Shown: positions 8,970 to 17,740 of the stretch, one piece after another | Layout: every line of letters begins with the position of its first letter | Position numbering within the stretch: the stretch's first letter is position 1 | DNA from: an uncultured Pseudomonas sp. | GTDB lineage: Bacteria > Pseudomonadota > Gammaproteobacteria > Pseudomonadales > Pseudomonadaceae | Reading direction: 5' to 3' | Length of the DNA stretch: 64,000 nucleotides | Assembly (NCBI RefSeq): GCF_943846705.1 | Contig: NZ_OX044366.1 | Location: forward strand, 806,001-870,000 | Made by a program: the position numbers and the translations under genes | The notes under the pieces: model-generated | Databases searched by the model: none | What the model was told of the DNA's origin: nothing | The model's input: the letters and a program-made list of their open reading frames with translations, nothing else

Positions 8970-9971
8970 ATGACCGCCACCCGTCTTTTTGCCCTAACCC
9001 CTGGCGAACCCGCCGGCATAGGTCCAGACCTGTGCCTGCTGCTGGCCCGCGAGGCGCAGCCACACGCCCTGGTCACCATCGCCAGCCGGGATTTACTGGC
9101 CGAGCGGGCGCAACTGCTGGGCCTGAGCATCCAACTGATCGCAGTCAGCCCTGAGCACTGGCCAACCCAAGCGGCACCAGCAGGCAGCCTGTATGTCTGG
9201 GACACGCCACTGGCCGCGCCGGTAAAACCTGGGACACTGAACGAAAGCAACGCAGCCTATGTCCTGGAAACCCTCACCCGCGCGGGCCAAGGCTGCCTAG
9301 ACGGGCACTTCGCCGGCATGATCACCGCCCCCGTGCACAAGGGTGTGATCAACCAAGCAGGGATTGCGTTCTCTGGGCATACCGAGTTTCTCGCCGAGCT
9401 GACCTACACCGAACAGGTGGTGATGATGCTGGCAACAACCGGCCTGCGCGTGGCCCTGGTAACGACACACTTGCCGCTCAAGGATGTTGCCGAAGCCATC
9501 ACCGCCGAACGTCTCGCCCGGGTGACGCGTATTCTCGACGCCGACCTGCGCGGCAAGTTCGGCATCGCCCAGCCACGCATTCTGGTCTGCGGCCTTAACC
9601 CACATGCAGGCGAAGGCGGCCACCTGGGGCGCGAAGAAATCGAGATCATCGAGCCGACCCTGCAACAACTGCGCAGCGAAGGCATCAACCTGATCGGCCC
9701 GCTACCGGCCGATACCCTATTCACCCCCAAACACCTCGAGCATTGTGACGCGGTGCTGGCGATGTACCACGACCAGGGTTTACCCGTGCTCAAGTACAAA
9801 GGCTTTGGCGCGGCGGTGAACATCACCCTGGGCCTGCCGATCATCCGCACTTCGGTTGACCATGGCACAGCACTGGATCTCGCTGGTAGCGGCAAGATTG
9901 ACAGCGGCAGCCTGCAAGTCGCCCTACAAACCGCGTACACCATGGCCGCCAGCCAAGTAGCAAGCCACTGA
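8970..9971 (+). CDS. pdxA: 4-hydroxythreonine-4-phosphate dehydrogenase
   Basis: NAD-dependent oxidation of 4-phosphohydroxy-L-threonine in de novo pyridoxal 5'-phosphate synthesis. 333 residues, the normal length. The motifs are characteristic: TPGEPAGIGPDL at the N-terminus, ITAPVHKGVI and FSGHTEFLAE in the middle, CGLNPHAGEGGHLGREE (metal-binding His region), and YHDQGLPVLKYKGF followed by TSVDHGTALD near the C-terminus. It lies between the surA terminator and rsmA. The Shine-Dalgarno sequence is weak (GAGAG). Confidence 0.97.
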   Translation: MTATRLFALTPGEPAGIGPDLCLLLAREAQPHALVTIASRDLLAERAQLLGLSIQLIAVSPEHWPTQAAPAGSLYVWDTPLAAPVKPGTLNESNAAYVLETLTRAGQGCLDGHFAGMITAPVHKGVINQAGIAFSGHTEFLAELTYTEQVVMMLATTGLRVALVTTHLPLKDVAEAITAERLARVTRILDADLRGKFGIAQPRILVCGLNPHAGEGGHLGREEIEIIEPTLQQLRSEGINLIGPLPADTLFTPKHLEHCDAVLAMYHDQGLPVLKYKGFGAAVNITLGLPIIRTSVDHGTALDLAGSGKIDSGSLQVALQTAYTMAASQVASH

Positions 9972-10044
9972 CGGCTACAGCCGGTAAGGGGCGAACGCCG
10001 CCAATGCTGTTAAACTGCCGGGCTTTCTACACGCGTTACATTCG

Positions 10045-10065
10045 CTTCAAGCCCTTGGCTTGAAG
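10045..10065 (+). repeat. perfect inverted repeat in the rsmA leader
   Basis: CTTCAAGCC (10045-10053) and GGCTTGAAG (10057-10065) form a 9-bp perfect stem around a CTT loop, ending a few bases before the GGAG Shine-Dalgarno sequence of rsmA at 10069. No U-tract follows, so it is not a standard terminator. It could be an operator or an mRNA hairpin affecting rsmA translation. Confidence 0.5.
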
Positions 10066-10079
10066 CCTGGAGCTGCTGC

Positions 10080-10883
10080 ATGTCCGAATACCAACACCGC
10101 GCGCGCAAGCGTTTTGGCCAGAACTTCCTGCACGATGCTGGGGTGATTCACCGCATTCTGCGCGCCATCCACGCCCGCGAAGGCGAGCACATGCTGGAGA
10201 TTGGCCCAGGCCAAGGTGCGCTGACCGAAGGTCTGCTGAACAGCGGCGCGCAGCTCGACGTGATTGAGCTCGATCGTGACCTGATCCCGATCCTGCTAGG
10301 CCAGTTCGGCGATAACCCACGCTTTCGCCTGAACCAGGGCGACGCCCTCAAGTTCGACTTCAACCAGCTGCAAGCCGCTCCGCACAGCCTGCGCGTGGTC
10401 GGTAACCTGCCGTACAACATCTCCACCCCGCTGATCTTCCACCTGCTCAATAACGCCGCGCTGATTCGCGACATGCACTTTATGCTGCAGAAGGAAGTGG
10501 TTGAGCGCCTCGCCGCAACGCCGGGCGGTGGCGATTGGGGCCGCCTGTCGATCATGGTGCAGTACCATTGCCGCGTAGAGCACCTGTTCAACGTCGGTCC
10601 GGGCGCATTCAACCCGCCACCCAAGGTCGACTCGGCCATTGTCCGCCTGGTACCGCATGAGGTGCTGCCGCATCCGGCCAAGGACCATCGCCTGCTCGAA
10701 CGCGTGGTACGCGAAGCCTTCAATCAGCGGCGCAAAACCCTGCGCAACACCCTGAAGAATCTGCTGCCGGCCGACGCCATTGCAGCGGCGGGCGTGGATG
10801 GCAGCTTGCGCCCCGAACAACTGGACCTGGCGGCATTTGTACGCCTGGCCGACAAACTGGCTGAGCAAACCATCGCCGACTGA
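10080..10883 (+). CDS. rsmA: 16S rRNA (adenine1518/1519-N6)-dimethyltransferase
   Basis: Dimethylates two adjacent adenines in the 3'-terminal hairpin of 16S rRNA late in 30S assembly (KsgA). 267 residues: RKRFGQNFLHD at the N-terminus, SAM-binding motif I as MLEIGPGQGALTEGLL, and the catalytic NLPYN motif (VVGNLPYNISTPL) typical of N6-adenine methyltransferases. The C-terminal helical domain contains FNQRRKTLRNTL. GGAG precedes the ATG. It heads the rsmA-apaG-apaH-glpE run, the usual Pseudomonas and enterobacterial order. Confidence 0.97.
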   Translation: MSEYQHRARKRFGQNFLHDAGVIHRILRAIHAREGEHMLEIGPGQGALTEGLLNSGAQLDVIELDRDLIPILLGQFGDNPRFRLNQGDALKFDFNQLQAAPHSLRVVGNLPYNISTPLIFHLLNNAALIRDMHFMLQKEVVERLAATPGGGDWGRLSIMVQYHCRVEHLFNVGPGAFNPPPKVDSAIVRLVPHEVLPHPAKDHRLLERVVREAFNQRRKTLRNTLKNLLPADAIAAAGVDGSLRPEQLDLAAFVRLADKLAEQTIAD

Positions 10884-10923
10884 CCGCGGCTAGATTGGCT
10901 TTTCGCCTACCGAGTGATTACGC

Positions 10924-11304
10924 ATGAGCGATTCGCGCTACAACATCGACGTCAGCGTCGTGACCCGCTACCTGCCGGAACAATCGCAGCCGGAGCAAAA
11001 CCGCTTCGCCTTCGCCTACACCGTAACGGTGAGCAACTCCGGTGAGCTGCCGGCCAAGCTGCTCTCGCGGCATTGGGTGATCACCGATGGCGATGGCCGC
11101 GTGCAGGAAGTACGCGGTGCCGGCGTGGTCGGCCAGCAACCGCTGATTGAGGCGGGCGCAAGCTACACCTACAGCAGCGGCACGGTGATGACCACCCGCG
11201 TCGGCATCATGCAGGGCAGCTATCAAATGCTCGCCGAGGACGGCAAACGCTTTGACGCCATGATTGCGCCCTTCCGCTTGGCGGTGCCGGGCTCGCTGCA
11301 CTAA
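10924..11304 (+). CDS. apaG: ApaG/CorD domain protein
   Basis: 126-residue immunoglobulin-like beta-sandwich protein of the ApaG family. Its role is still loosely defined: it has been linked to cobalt/magnesium sensitivity (CorD), and related domains occur in F-box proteins. The family signature is visible as FAYTVTVSNSGELPAKLLSRHWVITDG, with VRGAGVVGQQP and PFRLAVPGSLH at the C-terminus. GAGTGA precedes the ATG. The stop overlaps the apaH start (TAATG), so the two are translationally coupled. Confidence 0.93.
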   Translation: MSDSRYNIDVSVVTRYLPEQSQPEQNRFAFAYTVTVSNSGELPAKLLSRHWVITDGDGRVQEVRGAGVVGQQPLIEAGASYTYSSGTVMTTRVGIMQGSYQMLAEDGKRFDAMIAPFRLAVPGSLH

Positions 11305-12125
11305 TGGCGACTTATGCCGTTGGCGACCTGCAAGGCTGCCTGAAACCCCTGCAATGCCTGCTCGAACGCGTCGCTTTCGACCCGACTCAGGACAAACTGT
11401 GGCTGGTCGGCGACCTGGTCAATCGCGGCCCCGAATCACTCGCCACCCTGCGCTTTCTCTACAGCATCCGCGACGCCCTGACCTGTGTGCTGGGCAATCA
11501 CGACCTGCACCTGCTGGCCGTGGCGCACAATATCGAGCGACTGAAAAAAGGCGACACCCTGCGCGAGATTATTGATGCGCCGGATGCCGCCGACCTGCTC
11601 GACTGGCTGCGCCAGCAGAAGCTTCTGCACTACGATGAAACCCGCGACACCGCACTGGTGCATGCCGGCATCCCGCCACAATGGACCATGGGCAAAGCGC
11701 TCAAGCGCGCCGCCGAAGTCGAAGAAGCACTGCGCGACGATGCACGCATGCCGCTATTTCTCGACGGCATGTATGGCAATGAGCCCGCCCGCTGGGATGG
11801 TGATCTACAAGGCGTAACCCGCCTGCGGGTAATCACCAATTACTTCACGCGGATGCGCTTTTGCAAAGCCGATGGCACCCTCGACCTGAAAACCAAGGAA
11901 GGCGCAGGCAGCGCGCCAGCCGGCTACGCCCCCTGGTTCAGTTACAAACAGCGTAAAACCCGTGGCCAGCGGATCATCTTCGGCCACTGGGCAGCGCTCG
12001 AAGGCCACGCCCAAGAACCCGACGTGGTAGCCCTGGACACCGGCTGTGTATGGGGCGCCAGCATGACCCTGATGAATATCGACAGCGGCGAGAAATACAG
12101 CTGCGACTGTAAGGAGCAACGATGA
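11304..12125 (+). CDS. apaH: bis(5'-nucleosyl)-tetraphosphatase, symmetrical
   Basis: Hydrolyses Ap4A to two ADP and also decaps Np4-capped RNA in Gram-negative bacteria. 273 residues of the calcineurin-like PPP phosphatase fold: YAVGDLQGC (GDxxG), LVGDLVNRGPES (GDxxDRG variant with Asn, normal in ApaH) and VLGNHDLHL (GNHD), then LVHAGIPP and FGHWAAL with the remaining metal-binding histidines. The ATG overlaps the apaG stop by one base, and the 3' end overlaps glpE by four (ATGA). Confidence 0.97.
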   Translation: MATYAVGDLQGCLKPLQCLLERVAFDPTQDKLWLVGDLVNRGPESLATLRFLYSIRDALTCVLGNHDLHLLAVAHNIERLKKGDTLREIIDAPDAADLLDWLRQQKLLHYDETRDTALVHAGIPPQWTMGKALKRAAEVEEALRDDARMPLFLDGMYGNEPARWDGDLQGVTRLRVITNYFTRMRFCKADGTLDLKTKEGAGSAPAGYAPWFSYKQRKTRGQRIIFGHWAALEGHAQEPDVVALDTGCVWGASMTLMNIDSGEKYSCDCKEQR

Positions 12126-12451
12126 GCGAATTCAAACGCATTCCCCCCGAGCAGGCTCAGGCCTTACGTCAGCAAGGCGCAGTGGTGGTCGATATCCGCG
12201 ACCCGCAGAGCTTCGCCGCTGGCCACATCAGTGGCTCGCAACACCTCGATAACCACTCACTGCACGGTTTTATCACCCAGGCCGACCTCGATGCGCCGCT
12301 AATTGTCGCCTGCTATCACGGCAACTCCAGCCAAAGCGCGGCCGCCTACCTGATCGGCCAGGGCTTCACTGAGGTCTACAGCCTCGATGGCGGTTTCGAG
12401 CTGTGGCGAGCGACCTTCCCTGACGACACCGCCCAAGCACCTGAAGAATAA
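12122..12451 (+). CDS. glpE: thiosulfate sulfurtransferase (single-domain rhodanese)
   Basis: 109-residue single rhodanese domain that moves sulfane sulfur from thiosulfate to cyanide or thiol acceptors. The active-site loop is visible as VACYHGNSSQSAA, with the persulfide-forming Cys at about residue 64 and the following loop matching GlpE. The N-terminal VVDIRDPQSFAAGHI is the CDC25/rhodanese signature. It is the last gene of the rsmA-apaG-apaH-glpE unit, and the ATGA overlap with apaH indicates coupling. Confidence 0.93.
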   Translation: MSEFKRIPPEQAQALRQQGAVVVDIRDPQSFAAGHISGSQHLDNHSLHGFITQADLDAPLIVACYHGNSSQSAAAYLIGQGFTEVYSLDGGFELWRATFPDDTAQAPEE

Positions 12452-12556
12452 ATTTTCCCAGTGCCCAGGCCGCACCAGCAGCGGCCTGCCGGCGACTCCC
12501 GACCGACGGTAATATCCTGTTATCGTTGCGCGCCACTTGCCCCCGCCGAATTCGAA

Positions 12557-12563
12557 CTATCCT
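12557..12563 (+). promoter_or_regulatory. possible sigma-S-type -10 element upstream of prkA
   Basis: CTATCCT matches the RpoS -10 consensus CTATACT at six of seven positions and lies about 165 bases upstream of prkA. The homologous yeaGH operon of E. coli is RpoS-dependent. The rest of the 276-base gap after glpE holds no gene I can support. This is weak evidence from a short motif. Confidence 0.3.
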
Positions 12564-12727
12564 TTAGCTCAGGCCATCCAAAACAAGGTAGAGCCGGCCA
12601 AACGGCATCGGGCCATCGGTATGACTTTTAGGTGATCTGGGGAATTCATCCCGGCTGCATTCGCACCGGAGCAACCAAGCACCTGACCGACCCCGCACCG
12701 GCTCTGCGCATCGAGCGAGGTGAAGTC

Positions 12728-14650
12728 ATGAGCATTTTCAGCCACTTCCAACAACGTTTCGAAGCGACTCGCCAGGAGGAATTCTCCCTCCAGGAGTACC
12801 TCGAACTGTGCAAGCAGGACCGCAGCGCCTATGCCTCAGCGGCCGAGCGCCTGCTGATGGCCATCGGCGAGCCCGAACTGCTCGACACGTCGAACAACTC
12901 GCGGCTGTCGCGAATTTTCTCCAACAAGGTTATCCGCCGCTACCCGGCCTTTGCCGACTTCCACGGCATGGAAGAATGCATCGACCAGATCGTCTCCTAC
13001 TTCCGCCATGCCGCGCAGGGCCTGGAAGAGAAGAAACAGATCCTGTATTTGCTCGGTCCGGTCGGCGGCGGTAAATCGTCGCTGGCAGAGAAGCTCAAGC
13101 ACCTGATCGAGAAAGTACCGTTCTACGCGATCAAGGGCTCGCCGGTGTTCGAGTCGCCGCTGGGGCTGTTCAGCGACGCCGAAGACGGTGCCATCCTCGA
13201 AGAGGATTACGGCATCCCACGGCGCTACCTCGGCAGCATCATGTCGCCCTGGGCGACCAAGCGCCTGCAGGAGTTCGGTGGCGACATCAGCCAGTTCCGC
13301 GTGGTCAAACTCTACCCCTCGATCCTCAACCAGATTGCCGTGGCCAAGACCGAACCGGGCGATGAGAACAACCAGGACATCTCCGCCTTGGTCGGCAAAG
13401 TAGATATCCGCAAGCTGGAGGAATACCCACAGAACGACGCCGACGCTTACAGCTACTCCGGCGCACTGTGCCGAGCCAACCAGGGTTTGATGGAATTCGT
13501 CGAGATGTTCAAGGCACCGATCAAGGTGCTGCACCCATTGCTCACGGCCACCCAGGAAGGTAACTACAACAGCACCGAAGGCCTCGGTGCGATCCCCTAC
13601 AGCGGCATTCTGCTGGCCCACTCCAACGAGTCGGAATGGCACAGTTTCCGCAACAACAAGAACAACGAAGCCTTCATCGACCGCATCTACATCGTCAAGG
13701 TGCCGTACTGCCTGCGGGTAACTGACGAGATCAAAATCTACGACAAGCTGCTGTTCAACAGCTCCCTGGCCAAGGCCCATTGCGCGCCGGACACGCTGAA
13801 AATGCTCGCCCAGTTCACCGTCCTCAGCCGCCTGAAGGAGCCGGAAAATTCCAACGTCTACTCGAAGATGCGCGTGTATGACGGCGAGAACCTCAAGGAC
13901 ACCGACCCCAAAGCCAAGTCGATCCAGGAGTACCGCGACACTGCCGGCGTTGATGAAGGGATGAACGGCCTGTCGACCCGCTTTGCCTTCAAGATCCTCT
14001 CCAAGGTGTTCAACTTCGACCCCCACGAGATCGCCGCCAACCCGGTGCATCTGCTGTATGTGCTGGAGCAGCAGATCGAGCAAGAGCAGTTCCCCGCAGA
14101 AACCCGCGAACGCTACCTGCGCTTTATCAAGGAATACCTGGCGCCGCGCTATATCGAGTTTATCGGCAAGGAAATCCAGACGGCCTACCTGGAGTCCTAC
14201 AGCGAGTACGGGCAGAACATCTTCGACCGTTATGTGCTGTACGCCGACTTCTGGATTCAGGACCAGGAATACCGCGACCCGGAAACCGGCGAGATCCTCA
14301 ATCGTGTGGCGCTCAACGAAGAGCTGGAGAAGATCGAGAAACCTGCGGGCATCAGCAACCCCAAGGATTTCCGCAACGAGATCGTCAACTTCGTGCTGCG
14401 CGCCCGCGCCAACAACAATGGCAAGAACCCAACCTGGCTCAGCTACGAAAAGCTGCGCGTGGTGATCGAGAAGAAGATGTTCTCCAACACCGAGGATCTG
14501 CTGCCGGTCATCAGCTTCAACGCCAAGGCCAGCAAGGAGGATCAACAGAAACACAACGACTTCGTCACACGCATGGTCGAGCGCGGCTACACCGACAAGC
14601 AGGTGCGCCTGCTCTCCGAGTGGTACCTGCGGGTTCGTAAATCGCAATAA
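12728..14650 (+). CDS. prkA: PrkA-family serine protein kinase (YeaG)
   Basis: Cytosolic 640-residue AAA+/kinase protein. In other bacteria YeaG/PrkA works with YeaH in nitrogen-starvation and stationary-phase responses. The N-terminal AAA-type PrkA domain has a Walker A motif at about residues 109-117 (LLGPVGGGKSS), and the C-terminal part carries the PrkA kinase-like domain. The longest open frame begins 32 codons upstream, but the ATG at 12728 (MSIFSHFQQRF) is preceded by GAGGTGA at ideal spacing and gives the standard length. First gene of a prkA-yeaH-spoVR operon conserved across gamma-proteobacteria. Confidence 0.95.
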   Translation: MSIFSHFQQRFEATRQEEFSLQEYLELCKQDRSAYASAAERLLMAIGEPELLDTSNNSRLSRIFSNKVIRRYPAFADFHGMEECIDQIVSYFRHAAQGLEEKKQILYLLGPVGGGKSSLAEKLKHLIEKVPFYAIKGSPVFESPLGLFSDAEDGAILEEDYGIPRRYLGSIMSPWATKRLQEFGGDISQFRVVKLYPSILNQIAVAKTEPGDENNQDISALVGKVDIRKLEEYPQNDADAYSYSGALCRANQGLMEFVEMFKAPIKVLHPLLTATQEGNYNSTEGLGAIPYSGILLAHSNESEWHSFRNNKNNEAFIDRIYIVKVPYCLRVTDEIKIYDKLLFNSSLAKAHCAPDTLKMLAQFTVLSRLKEPENSNVYSKMRVYDGENLKDTDPKAKSIQEYRDTAGVDEGMNGLSTRFAFKILSKVFNFDPHEIAANPVHLLYVLEQQIEQEQFPAETRERYLRFIKEYLAPRYIEFIGKEIQTAYLESYSEYGQNIFDRYVLYADFWIQDQEYRDPETGEILNRVALNEELEKIEKPAGISNPKDFRNEIVNFVLRARANNNGKNPTWLSYEKLRVVIEKKMFSNTEDLLPVISFNAKASKEDQQKHNDFVTRMVERGYTDKQVRLLSEWYLRVRKSQ

Positions 14651-14746
14651 AACGGCCTGACGCGCCAGGTCGCGGATTCGTGCAGAGTAGATATCAGCCA
14701 CTCTGCCGTATCCGCGCCTGATGCCTGCAGCGCACGGAGGGCAGTT

Positions 14747-16018
14747 ATGAGCCATGTGATCGACCGACGCCTGAACGGCAAGAACAAGAGCACGGTGAAC
14801 CGCCAACGTTTCCTGCGGCGTTACCGTGACCACATCAAGAAGGCCGTGGAAGAGGCGGTCGGCCGCCGCTCCATTACCGACATGGAGCACGGCGAGCAAA
14901 TCAGCATTCCCGGCCGCGACATCGACGAGCCGGTGCTGCACCACGGCCGCGGTGGCCGGCAGACCACCGTGCACCCCGGCAACCGTGAATTCACCACCGG
15001 CGAACACATTGCCCGGCCGCAAGGCGGCGGTGGCGGGCAAGGCGCGGGCAAGGCGAGCAACTCCGGGGAAGGCCTGGATGAATTCGTGTTCCAGATCACC
15101 CAGGAAGAGTTTCTCGACTTTATGTTCGAGGACCTGGAACTGCCCAACCTGATCAAACGCCACCTAACCGGCAGCGATACGTTTAAAAACGTGCGCGCGG
15201 GGATCAGCAACGAAGGCAACCCTTCGCGCATCAATATCGTCCGCACCCTGCGTTCGGCTCACGCCCGACGCATTGCCCTGTCCGGCAGCAGCCGCCACAA
15301 ACTGAGAGACGCCGAGGCCGAGCTTGAGCGACTCAAACTGGAGCAACCGGACAATCTCGGCGACATTCAGGCGCTTGAAGAAGACATCTGCAAGTGGCGC
15401 GCGCGGATCAAGCGGGTGCCGTTCCTCGACACCTTCGACCTCAAGTACAACCTGCTGGTCAAACAACCCAACCCCAGCTCCAAGGCGGTGATGTTCTGCC
15501 TGATGGACGTTTCCGGTTCGATGACCCAGTCGACCAAAGACATCGCCAAGCGCTTCTTTATCCTCCTGTACCTGTTCCTCAAGCGCAATTACGACAAGAT
15601 CGACGTGGTGTTTATCCGCCACCACACCAGCGCCAAAGAGGTCGACGAAGAGGAGTTTTTCTACTCACGCGAGACCGGTGGCACCATCGTCTCCAGCGCC
15701 CTGAAATTGATGCAGGAGGTGATGGTCGAGCGCTACCCCGTCAATGAATGGAATATCTATGCCGCCCAAGCCTCGGATGGCGATAACTGGAATGACGATT
15801 CGCCGGTGTGTCGGGATATCTTGATCAATCAGATCATGCCGCTTGTGCAGTACTTCACCTACGTGGAAATCACCCCGCGCGAGCACCAGGCGCTGTGGTT
15901 CGAGTACGAACAGGTCAGCGAGGCATTCGCCGACACCTTCGCTCAACAGCAATTGGTTTCCGCCGGTGATATCTACCCAGTATTCCGCGACCTGTTCCAG
16001 CGGAGGCTTGCCACATGA
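14747..16018 (+). CDS. yeaH: DUF444/YeaH-family von Willebrand A-like protein
   Basis: 423 residues. A basic N-terminus (IDRRLNGKNKSTVNRQRFLRRY) and a glycine-rich linker (ARPQGGGGGQGAGK) lead into a vWA-like domain with a MIDAS-type motif MDVSGSM at about residue 255 and the family motif RETGGTIVSSAL. YeaH/YhbH proteins act with the PrkA kinase; the molecular partner is not established. GGAGGGC precedes the ATG. The 3' end overlaps spoVR as ATGA, so the two are coupled. Confidence 0.93.
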   Translation: MSHVIDRRLNGKNKSTVNRQRFLRRYRDHIKKAVEEAVGRRSITDMEHGEQISIPGRDIDEPVLHHGRGGRQTTVHPGNREFTTGEHIARPQGGGGGQGAGKASNSGEGLDEFVFQITQEEFLDFMFEDLELPNLIKRHLTGSDTFKNVRAGISNEGNPSRINIVRTLRSAHARRIALSGSSRHKLRDAEAELERLKLEQPDNLGDIQALEEDICKWRARIKRVPFLDTFDLKYNLLVKQPNPSSKAVMFCLMDVSGSMTQSTKDIAKRFFILLYLFLKRNYDKIDVVFIRHHTSAKEVDEEEFFYSRETGGTIVSSALKLMQEVMVERYPVNEWNIYAAQASDGDNWNDDSPVCRDILINQIMPLVQYFTYVEITPREHQALWFEYEQVSEAFADTFAQQQLVSAGDIYPVFRDLFQRRLAT

Positions 16019-17583
16019 GCAACAGCCAAGAGAAACGACGCCAACCGATTTCAACGGGCTCGGAGTGGACCTTCGAGCTGATTCGCCAGTACGACCGCGA
16101 AATCAGCCGACTGGCCGAACGCTACGCGCTGGACACCTACCCGAACCAGATCGAGCTGATCACCGCCGAACAGATGATGGACGCCTACGCCTCGGTCGGC
16201 ATGCCGCTGGGCTATCACCACTGGTCCTATGGCAAACACTTCCTCAGCACCGAAAAAGGCTACAAGCGCGGGCAGATGGGCCTGGCCTACGAGATCGTGA
16301 TCAACTCCGACCCGTGCATCGCCTACCTGATGGAAGAAAACACCATTTGCATGCAGGCCCTGGTGATTGCCCACGCCTGCTACGGCCACAACAGCTTCTT
16401 CAAGGGTAACTACCTGTTCCGCACCTGGACCGATGCCAGCTCGATCATCGACTACCTGGTGTTCGCCAAGCAGTACATCATGCAGTGCGAAGAGCGCCAC
16501 GGCATCGATGCCGTGGAAGACCTGCTCGACTCCTGCCATGCCCTGATGAACTATGGCGTCGACCGCTACAAGCGCCCCTACCCAATCTCCGCCGAGGAAG
16601 AACGGCGGCGCATGAAGGACCGTGAAGAACACCTGCAGAAACAGATCAACGACCTCTGGCGCACCATTCCGAAGAGCGCCAGCAAGAACGACGATAAAGA
16701 CAACACGCGTTTCCCCGCCGAACCGCAGGAAAACATCCTCTACTTCCTGGAAAAACACGCACCGCTGCTGGAACCCTGGCAACGCGAGATCATTCGTATC
16801 GTGCGCAAGATCGCCCAATACTTCTACCCGCAACGCCAGACCCAAGTAATGAACGAAGGCTGGGCGACCTTCTGGCACTACACCCTGATGAACGACCTGT
16901 ACGACGAGGGCCTGGTTACTGAAGGTTTCATGATGGAGTTCCTACAGTCGCACACCAGCGTGGTCTACCAACCACCGTTCGACAGCCCCCATTACAGCGG
17001 CATCAACCCCTACACCCTGGGCTTTGCGATGTACCGCGACATCCGCCGGATCTGCGAAGAGCCGACCGAAGAAGATCACCGCTGGTTCCCGGAGATTGCC
17101 GGCAGCGACTGGTTGAGCACCGTGAAATTCGCCATGAGCAGCTTCAAGGATGAGAGTTTTATCCTGCAGTACCTGTCACCCAAGGTGATTCGCGACCTCA
17201 AGCTGTTCAGCATTCTCGATGACGACCAGAAAGATGAACTCTATGTCCCGGCGATCCACGATGAACCCGGCTACCAGGCCATCCGCGAAACCCTGGCGGC
17301 GCAATACAACCTGGGCAACCGTGAGCCCAACGTGCAGATCTGGAGCATCGACCGGCGTGGCGACCGCTCGCTAACCCTGCGCCACCAGCAGCACGAGCGC
17401 AAACCGTTGGGTAGTTCGACCGAGGAAGTACTGAAGCACCTGCATCGCCTGTGGGGCTTCAATATCCACCTGGAGATGTACCAAGGCGATCAGCTGATCG
17501 GCACCCAGCACGTACCGCCCCAGCATGACGCGGAACAAGGCAGCGACTATCCACGCCTCGACCTGATGATTCCGCCCATTTGA
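16015..17583 (+). CDS. SpoVR/YcgB family protein
   Basis: 522-residue cytosolic protein of the SpoVR family (B. subtilis SpoVR in spore cortex formation; E. coli YcgB in the RpoS regulon). The biochemical role in non-sporulating bacteria is unknown. Characteristic segments: WTFELIRQYDREI at the N-terminus, MPLGYHHWSYGKHF, VIAHACYGHNSFFKGN, MNEGWATFWHYT (His/Glu-rich, metal-site-like) and NPYTLGFAMYRDI. It is translationally coupled to yeaH, which places it in the same stress module as the PrkA kinase. Confidence 0.93.
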   Translation: MSNSQEKRRQPISTGSEWTFELIRQYDREISRLAERYALDTYPNQIELITAEQMMDAYASVGMPLGYHHWSYGKHFLSTEKGYKRGQMGLAYEIVINSDPCIAYLMEENTICMQALVIAHACYGHNSFFKGNYLFRTWTDASSIIDYLVFAKQYIMQCEERHGIDAVEDLLDSCHALMNYGVDRYKRPYPISAEEERRRMKDREEHLQKQINDLWRTIPKSASKNDDKDNTRFPAEPQENILYFLEKHAPLLEPWQREIIRIVRKIAQYFYPQRQTQVMNEGWATFWHYTLMNDLYDEGLVTEGFMMEFLQSHTSVVYQPPFDSPHYSGINPYTLGFAMYRDIRRICEEPTEEDHRWFPEIAGSDWLSTVKFAMSSFKDESFILQYLSPKVIRDLKLFSILDDDQKDELYVPAIHDEPGYQAIRETLAAQYNLGNREPNVQIWSIDRRGDRSLTLRHQQHERKPLGSSTEEVLKHLHRLWGFNIHLEMYQGDQLIGTQHVPPQHDAEQGSDYPRLDLMIPPI

Positions 17584-17614
17584 GCGCTTGCCCGCGTTGA
17601 TGCGGCGCAACCAA

Positions 17615-17660
17615 CCGCCTTAAGCCCCACAATGGGCAAGCCTCGGTGTGGCTTAAGCGG
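17615..17660 (+). repeat. long hairpin between spoVR and cca
   Basis: The arm 17615-17630 (containing CTTAAGCC) pairs with 17646-17660 (containing GGCTTAAG) around a 15-base loop, with two mismatches. There is no T-tract, so it is at best a non-canonical terminator or RNA-processing signal for the prkA-yeaH-spoVR transcript. The rest of this 157-base gap shows nothing else. Confidence 0.45.
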
Positions 17661-17740
17661 GGAAAATCGTGCTCGACCACGGCACTATCCAGACAACCAC
17701 GCCAGCCAGCCGTTATGCTTTGCGCAACGGAGGATTTGGC

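Noticed and set aside
12836..15163. 775-residue open frame antisense to prkA and yeaH
   Set aside because: It is the mirror of strongly conserved genes with high-GC third positions; it has no motif, no Shine-Dalgarno sequence and spans two real genes.
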